This document shows positions 24,853 to 31,474 of a stretch of 64,000 nucleotides of DNA, in pieces; the stretch's first letter is position 1; every line of letters starts with the position of its first letter. The DNA is from Pseudomonadota bacterium. GTDB taxonomy: Bacteria > Pseudomonadota > Gammaproteobacteria > Steroidobacterales > JBCBZW01. The stretch spans positions 1 to 64,000 of the forward strand of contig JBCBZW010000018.1 of assembly GCA_039815145.1 (NCBI GenBank). Reading direction: 5' to 3'. The notes beneath the pieces are model-generated. The model was not told the origin of the DNA. It made no database searches and saw nothing but the letters and a program-made list of their open reading frames with translations. Both the position numbers and the translations under genes were made by a program.

Positions 24853-27800
24853 ATGAACGAGAAGAAGACCGCAGCAGCGGCCGCCGAGGCGTCGACCACC
24901 GTGTCGCGCGCTGGAATGATCGGAGTGTTCACGTCGGCCCTGGTGCTTGCGGGGTGCGGCGGCGGCGGTGGCGGCGGAAATCCCGCGCCCCCGGCTCCCC
25001 CCACCAACACCGCGCCCACGATCACCGGTACGCCCCCGGCGACCGTGGATCAGGATGCCCAGTACGCATTTTCTTTCACCGCCAACGACGCGGATGGCGA
25101 CACCCTCACCTTCGCCATCGACGGCGCGCCCGCCTGGCTCATGATCGATCCCGCCACCGGTGATCTCTCGGGCCAACCTGGCAACGCCGACGTCGGGGTG
25201 ACGGCCGACATCACGGTGAGCGTGAGCGATGGTGACGTCACCGTCGACAGCGCGCCCTTCAGCGTGGAGGTGGTGAACGTCAACGACGCCCCCGTCTTCA
25301 CCAGCGGCGCCTTGCCCATGATGGCGACGGAGGACGCACCCTTCACCTTCCAACTCAGCGCCACCGACGCGGACGGTGACGCGCTCACCTTCGGCTTGCG
25401 CAACGCGCCGATCTGGTTGCTGGTCGATCCCATGACGGGCGCCCTGACCGGCACGCCGACCAACGCGGATGTGGGCGTGACCACGGACGTGATCGTGACG
25501 GTGACCGACGGCACCGCCACCACCAGCAGCACTGGCGTCTCGCTGGAAGTGATCAACGTCAACGACGCCCCGGAGCTGGTCGGCGCCCTGCCGGCCACCG
25601 CGACGGAAGATGCGGCCTTCAGCTTCCAGCTCACCGCCACCGACGCCGACGGCGATGCGGTCACCTTCTCGATCGCCAACGCCCCCGCCTGGGCGACCCT
25701 CGATCCGGCCACGGGGCAGCTCACCGGGGCGCCGACCAATGACGATGTGGGCGTGACCGCCGGCATCGTGGTGACGGTGAGCGACGGCACCGACAACACC
25801 TCCAGCGCCCCCTTCTCGCTCGAGGTGCTGAACACCAACGATGCGCCGGAGATCGCCGGCACGGCACCCGCCTCCGTGGACGAGGGTCAGGACTACGCCT
25901 TCACGCCCACGGCGAGCGACGTCGACGTGGGCGATGACCTGACGTTCTCCATCGCCAACACACCGCCTTGGGCGAGCTTCGATCCCGATACCGGCGCCCT
26001 CACGGGCACACCGTCGAACACGGACCAGGGCGAGTACGCGGACATCACGATCAGCGTTGGCGACGGCACGACCACCGCGAGCCTCGACCCCTTCACGATC
26101 ACCGTGGTGGACATCACCACCGTGGTGCTCTCGGGCATGGTGACCGACTCGCCCGTCACCGACGCCGCCATCTTCGGTAGCTTCGACGGCGATGATTTCG
26201 AAGCCACCGCCGACGGCAGCGGCGCCTACACGGTCACGCTGCAGCGGCGCGAAGGGGAGTTCAACGCGGACGCCCTCGTCACCCTGCGCGCCTTCGGCAC
26301 GGCGGCGGGCCAGGAGCAGGTGGAGCTGGTCTCCGTGCTCGGCAGCCTCGCCCAGCTGGTGGCCGCCGCGGGCGCCGACGAGACCCTCGATGCGAGCGAG
26401 TTCCCGCGTCTCAACGTGACCCACGTGAGCACGGCCCGCGATCTGCTGCTGCCGGACTTCAACGGCGGCGCCGCGGCGACGGATGCCGAGACCTTGACCC
26501 GCGCCGAGACCGCCATCCCGTTGCAGCTGCTCCTCGACACGGCCTCGCTGATCAAGGCCATCGTCGACGACGGCCTCATCACCGTGCCCGACGGCGAGAC
26601 CGTGCTGGGCCTCCTGCTGCCCGACGGCATGGAGTCGCGCCAGGAGGCGATCACCGCCCTGTTGGAAGCGCAAGGCCTGCAGGATGCCGACGGCGTGCGC
26701 ACGGACGCCTTCGCCCAAGCCTTGGCCGACGCCCAGGCGGCCACCCTCGCCGATGGCAACGTGGTGGCGGGCTTCGACGCCGCCACCCTGCCGGGTACGC
26801 GCATCTGGGCCGCCGAGGCAGCGCCGAATCACCTCCTGCGCGACATCACGGCCAAGTCCGTGGTCGACCTGGCGGACGGCGGCACGGGCACCTACTACCG
26901 CCAGCGTTACGAGGCCCTCGGTGCCCGTGCGCAGAAGGTGCGCACCGATGCCATCGGCCTGTCCTGGGCCTTGATGAACCAAACGCTCACGTTGACCTTC
27001 GACGAGGCGGACGCGCTCGCCGTGGCCAACACCGCCGAAGTGGCCCTTGCCGACCGCAACGACCTGGTGTCCCAGTTCGGCTTCGATCAGGAGGTGGTGG
27101 ACTTCCTCACCCAGGCGTTAGTGGATGGGGACATGGTGCCCGATCCCCTGGAGGTGCGTACGCGGCTGACCTCGCGCGTCGCCCAGGCCGTGAGCAGCGT
27201 CGACGGCGACGTGCAGGCGATCGTGGAGGAGCGCGAGGTGAGCGATCTGGATCAGGTGCTCACGGACCTCGAGTGGCCCGGCGACCTGCCGAGCGGCTCG
27301 CGCTCGAGCGAGTTCACGCGGGTGATCTCGCCGCCCACCGCGCGCGACGGTGACCTCGCTGACGACGTGGTGTCGCTGCAGGCCTGGGCCGTGCCCGTGC
27401 GCTACGACCTCGGCGGCAGCTTCGACACGGCGCCCGGCATCGCCGTGGACCTCTTCACCCTGCGTCAGGATGGGCGCACCACCTTGGGCGTGCTGAGCGA
27501 TCTCGACTTCGCCTGGAACCTGATCGACGGCGCCCTGGTCTTCACCAGCGAAGACGAGGAGGGCACCACGGAGCGCTTCACCTTCCAGCGCCTGCGTCGC
27601 CTGTTCGACATCGACTTCGTCCTGGTCACCTACGAGGTGCATGGCGAGGTGATGCTGCGCTTCACCGATTGGATGGCGCGCCAGCGCAACGACGGGGCGA
27701 ATCTGCTCGAGGATCTGCTGGCCGCGGAGCCGAGCTACTGGGCACCGGTCACCGCCGAGCCGAACTTCGGCCGGGAGCGCGTGGATCGCAGCAGCATCTA

Positions 27801-28218
27801 CCGCGCCGACGGTTTGCCCGACCCGCAGCGCATCTCCGGCTACCTGTTCAGCGCCGACCTCAGCGCACGCCTGTTCGAGCCGGGCCCGGCCACCTGCCTG
27901 ACGGACGATTCGCGCGGTTGCTTCGAGACCGCCGGCACCTGGACCTACACCAGCTCCGTCGACACGGCGCAGATCGTGCTCACGGGCGACTTCGCCCTGT
28001 TCGACCGCGACCTCACGTGGGAACTGCTCGACTACGACGGCGAGGCGGACGTCGGCACCGTGCTCGAGTTCGAGTTCAGCCTCTTCGACGACGGCATGGG
28101 TGGGGAAGGTCGCCAGGTGCGCGTGCCGCCGCGCCTGAACCGCATCGACCTCGAGACCCTCGACGACTATCCCGCCGAGCTTCAGGACGCCCGCGACGTC
28201 GGCTTCCTCGAGGACTGA
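24853..28218 (+). CDS. Giant lipoprotein with four tandem Ig-like (cadherin-type) domains
   Basis: 1121 residues; lipobox VLAGC followed by seven glycines. Residues about 55-420 are four Ig-like repeats of about 93 residues, each with a NDAP or NTAP start, a DADGDxLTF strand (DVDVGDDLTF in the fourth), PxWxxxDPxTGxLxGxPxNxDxG and a terminal VTVSDG-like strand. These are the putative Ig/He_PIG cadherin-like repeats that bind calcium and stiffen surface proteins. After a carboxypeptidase-regulatory-like strand region (VVLSGMVTDSPVTDAAIFG), the C-terminal 600 residues are unassigned. Likely a surface adhesin or scaffold. The ATG at 24853 was chosen because an upstream in-frame start at 24772 would bury the signal peptide. 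Confidence 0.82.
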   Translation: MNEKKTAAAAAEASTTVSRAGMIGVFTSALVLAGCGGGGGGGNPAPPAPPTNTAPTITGTPPATVDQDAQYAFSFTANDADGDTLTFAIDGAPAWLMIDPATGDLSGQPGNADVGVTADITVSVSDGDVTVDSAPFSVEVVNVNDAPVFTSGALPMMATEDAPFTFQLSATDADGDALTFGLRNAPIWLLVDPMTGALTGTPTNADVGVTTDVIVTVTDGTATTSSTGVSLEVINVNDAPELVGALPATATEDAAFSFQLTATDADGDAVTFSIANAPAWATLDPATGQLTGAPTNDDVGVTAGIVVTVSDGTDNTSSAPFSLEVLNTNDAPEIAGTAPASVDEGQDYAFTPTASDVDVGDDLTFSIANTPPWASFDPDTGALTGTPSNTDQGEYADITISVGDGTTTASLDPFTITVVDITTVVLSGMVTDSPVTDAAIFGSFDGDDFEATADGSGAYTVTLQRREGEFNADALVTLRAFGTAAGQEQVELVSVLGSLAQLVAAAGADETLDASEFPRLNVTHVSTARDLLLPDFNGGAAATDAETLTRAETAIPLQLLLDTASLIKAIVDDGLITVPDGETVLGLLLPDGMESRQEAITALLEAQGLQDADGVRTDAFAQALADAQAATLADGNVVAGFDAATLPGTRIWAAEAAPNHLLRDITAKSVVDLADGGTGTYYRQRYEALGARAQKVRTDAIGLSWALMNQTLTLTFDEADALAVANTAEVALADRNDLVSQFGFDQEVVDFLTQALVDGDMVPDPLEVRTRLTSRVAQAVSSVDGDVQAIVEEREVSDLDQVLTDLEWPGDLPSGSRSSEFTRVISPPTARDGDLADDVVSLQAWAVPVRYDLGGSFDTAPGIAVDLFTLRQDGRTTLGVLSDLDFAWNLIDGALVFTSEDEEGTTERFTFQRLRRLFDIDFVLVTYEVHGEVMLRFTDWMARQRNDGANLLEDLLAAEPSYWAPVTAEPNFGRERVDRSSIYRADGLPDPQRISGYLFSADLSARLFEPGPATCLTDDSRGCFETAGTWTYTSSVDTAQIVLTGDFALFDRDLTWELLDYDGEADVGTVLEFEFSLFDDGMGGEGRQVRVPPRLNRIDLETLDDYPAELQDARDVGFLED

Positions 28219-28236
28219 GGGACGCTCACGGCAGAC

Positions 28237-28261
28237 GCGGCAGCGGGACACTTGCTGCCGC
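28237..28261 (+). terminator. Hairpin after the Ig-repeat lipoprotein gene
   Basis: GCGGCAGC (28237-28244) and GCTGCCGC (28254-28261) form a perfect eight-pair stem 18 bp after the stop. No T-tract follows, so it may be a weak or Rho-assisted terminator. Confidence 0.4.
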
Positions 28262-28353
28262 GCCTCTCGGCCCGCGATGGGGGAACTCCAGGTAGAATAA
28301 CGACCCTGGTTTCGTTTTCATCGCGGACTCATCTCAAGTAGAGGCACCCTGTC

Positions 28354-29247
28354 GTGAGCAACTTCGAGCAGCAGAAAGCCAAATTCCAAAGCGCCGATGG
28401 CTTCATCGCCGCCCTCGACCAGAGCGGCGGCAGCACGCCCAAGGCCCTGCGCCTGTACGGCGTGGCCGAGGATGCCTGGTCCAACGACGAGGAGATGTTC
28501 GACCTCGTGCACCAGATGCGCTCGCGCATCATCACCGCGCCCGCCTTCAACGGCGATCGCATCCTCGCTGCCATCCTCTTCGAGATGACCATGGATCGGG
28601 AGATCGACGGTCGCCCCACCGGGGACTACCTGTGGGAGGAGAAGAACGTGGTGCCCCTGCTCAAGGTGGACAAGGGGCTCGCCGAGGAGTCGCAGGGTGT
28701 GCAGCTGATGAAGCCCATGCCGGGCCTCGATGAGCTCCTCGCGCGCGGCAAGGCCAAGGGCATGTTCGGCACCAAGATGCGCTCGGTGGTGAAGCAGGCC
28801 AACGGCGAGGGCATCGCTGCGATCGTCGAGCAGCAGTTCGCCGTCGGCAAGCAGATCATCGCCGCCGGCCTCGTGCCCATCATCGAGCCCGAGGTGGGCA
28901 TCCACTGCCCCGACAAGGCCGGCGCCGAGGAAATCCTCCACGCCAACATCATGCAGCACCTCGATGCCCTCGGTGCCGAGGAGATGGTGATGCTCAAGCT
29001 CACCTTGCCGGAGAAGGACGACCTCTACGCCGACTGCATCGCCCATCCGCGGGTGCTGAAGGTGGTGGCCCTGTCCGGCGGTTACAGCCGTGAGGAGGCC
29101 AACGCGCGCCTCGCCCGCCAGCACGGCATGGTGGCGAGCTTCTCCCGTGCCTTGAGCGAAGGCCTCTCCGCCCAGCAGACGGACGAGGCGTTCAACAGCA
29201 CGATGGACGCCTCCATCCAGAGCATCTTCGACGCCTCCAAGACCTGA
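28354..29247 (+). CDS. Fructose-bisphosphate aldolase, class I
   Basis: 297 residues from GTG 28354 (AGAGG upstream). It is the short bacterial class I aldolase: FIAALDQSGGSTPKAL at the N-terminus, SRIITAPAFNG, LVPIIEPEVGIHCPDKAGAE, and the Schiff-base Lys215 in VMLKLTLPEKD. It cleaves fructose 1,6-bisphosphate to dihydroxyacetone phosphate and glyceraldehyde 3-phosphate in the cytoplasm, without a metal. It stands alone between two hairpins and is probably monocistronic. Confidence 0.94.
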   Translation: MSNFEQQKAKFQSADGFIAALDQSGGSTPKALRLYGVAEDAWSNDEEMFDLVHQMRSRIITAPAFNGDRILAAILFEMTMDREIDGRPTGDYLWEEKNVVPLLKVDKGLAEESQGVQLMKPMPGLDELLARGKAKGMFGTKMRSVVKQANGEGIAAIVEQQFAVGKQIIAAGLVPIIEPEVGIHCPDKAGAEEILHANIMQHLDALGAEEMVMLKLTLPEKDDLYADCIAHPRVLKVVALSGGYSREEANARLARQHGMVASFSRALSEGLSAQQTDEAFNSTMDASIQSIFDASKT

Positions 29248-29286
29248 CACCGCCTGCCCGGTGCGAGGCACCCCGAGGAAGCGTAG

Positions 29287-29313
29287 CGAGCGCCGCCGAC
29301 CCCGCGGCGCTCG
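29287..29313 (+). terminator. Hairpin after the aldolase gene
   Basis: CGAGCGCCGC and GCGGCGCTCG pair perfectly (ten pairs) with a seven-base loop, 40 bp after the aldolase stop. There is no T-tract. Confidence 0.4.
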
Positions 29314-29373
29314 GCTGCGCCTGCCGATGACGGACGACGGGTCCGCGGGGGCTTGCCGAGGCAGGTGAACGGG

Positions 29374-30543
29374 GTGCATCTCATCCTGGTGATCGGTGCC
29401 CTGCCACCGCCCATCAACGGCCAATCCAAGAACCTGGAGCGGATCGCAGGCGATATCGCCGCCTGCCCCGGCGTCCGGCTGGTTCGGCGCAGTGTGGCGG
29501 CCGGAGCCCTCGAGAAGAGCGTGGTGACCCACGCCCGCAAAGCCGGCCGCGTCGTGGCAGCCTGGGTGACGATGCTCGCTTTGTCGCTACGTTATCGAAA
29601 ACGTTCGCTCTACCTGGTGGCGGATGGAGGACGAGGCCTCGTCTACACCTGGGGCCTGGCGGCCACGGCCAAGGCCTTGGGCTACCGGATCGTGTTGCAG
29701 CACCGCACCTTCGAATACGTGCGTGCCCCCAATCCTCTGATGGCCAGGATCGATGCCCTGCGAGCGCGCAGCGCTGGCGCCCAGGTGTTTCTGTGTGAGT
29801 CCATGGCGCGACGGTTTCGCGAGGCCTACGGGAGTGCTGTTGGACCGTCGCACGTCGTGGGGAATCTCTCGCAGTACGCCGGCTTCGCCGGCCCGCAGGA
29901 CCGCCCCGAGCCCCTCGTCGCGGACGCGCCGATTCGGGTCACGATGCTCTCCAACCTAATCCCGGAGAAAGGTGTCGATACCTTCCTGGCCACGGCACGT
30001 CTCGTGCTGGCGCGCAGCCAGGCCTGCCAGTTCACCCTGGCGGGGCCCGTGCCGCACGCGGACACGCGGGCGGCGATCGAGGCCCTGGTGGCGCACGCCC
30101 CGGAACAGGTGCGCTGGCTGGGTCCGCTCTACGGCGAGGATAAGCGTGAGCTGTTGAAGCGCACGGACGTCTTCGTCTTCCCGACCCGCTACCGCTTCGA
30201 AGCACAGCCTAACGTGGTGCTCGAAGCGATGCGCCTGGGCGCCACGGTGGTCGCGCCCGATCGGGGCTGCATCGCGAGCGATGTCGCCGAGACGGGTGTC
30301 GTCATCGAGGCGGGGCGGGAGTCCGATCCGAAGGCTTACGCCGAGGTGCTTCTGGCGTACGCTGCCGAGGGCGGGCGAGCGCTGTTGAACGCCAGGCGTC
30401 AGGCCGCCTTTGAGGCCGCTGCGCACGGGGTGGTGGTGGGTCGCGCCGCCTACGCGCAGTTCCTGAGCGATCTGACGGGTGTCGACGCGAACCGACTGCC
30501 CGTCGCCGGCGAACCGGGATCAACAGGCCGTGCAAGCGTCTGA
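29374..30543 (+). CDS. Glycosyltransferase family 4-like protein
   Basis: 389 residues. It has the GT-B fold: an N-terminal nucleotide-fold start (HLILVIGALPPPINGQSKN), a central RVTMLSNLIPEKGVDTFLATA strand that begins the donor-binding domain, and the donor motif FVFPTRYRFEAQPNVVLEAM containing the E-x7-E pattern. It transfers a sugar from a nucleotide donor, probably to a surface polysaccharide or lipid. Start codon uncertain: GTG 29374 has AGG eight bases upstream; GTG 29365 and TTG 29353 are in frame. The sulfotransferase gene follows at once, so the product may be a sulfated glycan. Confidence 0.83.
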   Translation: MHLILVIGALPPPINGQSKNLERIAGDIAACPGVRLVRRSVAAGALEKSVVTHARKAGRVVAAWVTMLALSLRYRKRSLYLVADGGRGLVYTWGLAATAKALGYRIVLQHRTFEYVRAPNPLMARIDALRARSAGAQVFLCESMARRFREAYGSAVGPSHVVGNLSQYAGFAGPQDRPEPLVADAPIRVTMLSNLIPEKGVDTFLATARLVLARSQACQFTLAGPVPHADTRAAIEALVAHAPEQVRWLGPLYGEDKRELLKRTDVFVFPTRYRFEAQPNVVLEAMRLGATVVAPDRGCIASDVAETGVVIEAGRESDPKAYAEVLLAYAAEGGRALLNARRQAAFEAAAHGVVVGRAAYAQFLSDLTGVDANRLPVAGEPGSTGRASV

Positions 30544-30577
30544 GGTCGGTGATCGCCGGGGCCGTGTCCCGGAGCGA

Positions 30578-31384
30578 ATGTTCCTGTTGATCGGGGCGAT
30601 GAAGTCCGGCACGACGGCGCTGTTCGACGACGTGGTGACCCATCCCGCGATCCACGCGCCGAGCATGAAAGAACCCGCTGATCTCACCGACGACGCGGTC
30701 CTCACGGAGGCGGGTCTTGCGCGGTATCTGAAGATCTTCGACGGGGCGCCGCGCGAGGCCTGGTGTGCAGAGGCGTCGACCGCCTACACCAAGCTGCCGG
30801 CCTTCACCGGTGTGGCGGCGCGGGCGCTCGCGCTCTTCGGTCCTGAGCTGCGGTTGGTCTTCATCGGTCGCGATCCCGTGGATCGCCTGCGTAGCCACTA
30901 CCGACACGACGTTGCGAAGGGGGCCTATCGTGGTGATTTGGTGCAGGCCCTCGAGGAGTTGCCGTTGCTGCGAGAGGTGTCGCGCTACGATCGGCAGCTG
31001 GCGCCCTGGCGCGCCGCCTTCGGCGATGACGCCCTGCTCGTGTTGCGCTTCGACGACTACGTGGCGGACCCTGAGGCTAGCGTCGAGCGCGTCTGGTCCC
31101 ACCTCGGGCTGGCGCCTGTCACCTCATCGCTCGGCGCCCAACGCAACGCGAGCGCACAGAAGCGGGTGCCCCGAGGCCTGCTCCGCGCCGCCATCCAGTC
31201 CGATCTCTATTCGAGAACCCTTCGCCGCCTGCTGCCCGAGAAGCTGCGGGCCCAGCTAAAGGCCGTGTTGGTACCGAAGGGGCAGGGTGGCTTCGCCGAT
31301 GCGCTCCCGCCAGCCCTCGAGCGGGCGCTGCGCGAGGAGCTGGCCGCAGATTGCGTGGACTTCGAGGCCCTCGCCAGTCGCTAG
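30578..31384 (+). CDS. PAPS-dependent sulfotransferase
   Basis: 268 residues. The 5'-phosphosulfate loop is GAMKSGTTALF (residues 6-16), and the 3'-phosphate site is FIGRDPVDRLRSHYRHD. These define the soluble/Golgi-type sulfotransferase family that moves sulfate from PAPS to a hydroxyl group of a sugar or lipid. It follows the glycosyltransferase by 34 bp, so glycan sulfation is likely. Start uncertain: the ATG at 30578 has GGAG only three bases upstream, while GTG 30530 or GTG 30479 would overlap the preceding gene and suggest translational coupling. Confidence 0.85.
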   Translation: MFLLIGAMKSGTTALFDDVVTHPAIHAPSMKEPADLTDDAVLTEAGLARYLKIFDGAPREAWCAEASTAYTKLPAFTGVAARALALFGPELRLVFIGRDPVDRLRSHYRHDVAKGAYRGDLVQALEELPLLREVSRYDRQLAPWRAAFGDDALLVLRFDDYVADPEASVERVWSHLGLAPVTSSLGAQRNASAQKRVPRGLLRAAIQSDLYSRTLRRLLPEKLRAQLKAVLVPKGQGGFADALPPALERALREELAADCVDFEALASR

Positions 31385-31418
31385 CGTCGCGCCTCGATGA
31401 AGCGCTGAACGCAAGAAG

Positions 31419-31447
31419 GCCCGCGAGCGAATGAGTCGCTCGCGAGC
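31419..31447. terminator. Hairpin between convergent sulfotransferase and S8 protease genes
   Basis: GCCCGCGAGCGA (31419-31430) and TCGCTCGCGAGC (31436-31447) pair with one mismatch around a five-base loop. It sits between convergent stops and could act for both genes. Neither side has a long T-tract. Confidence 0.5.
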
Positions 31448-31474
31448 CCGGTGGTGGCGAAGGAGTGCGCCGGG

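Noticed and set aside
24844-26982. 712-codon minus-strand open frame with repeats
   Set aside because: Its repeats mirror the Ig-like repeats of the real plus-strand gene; no independent start or domain.
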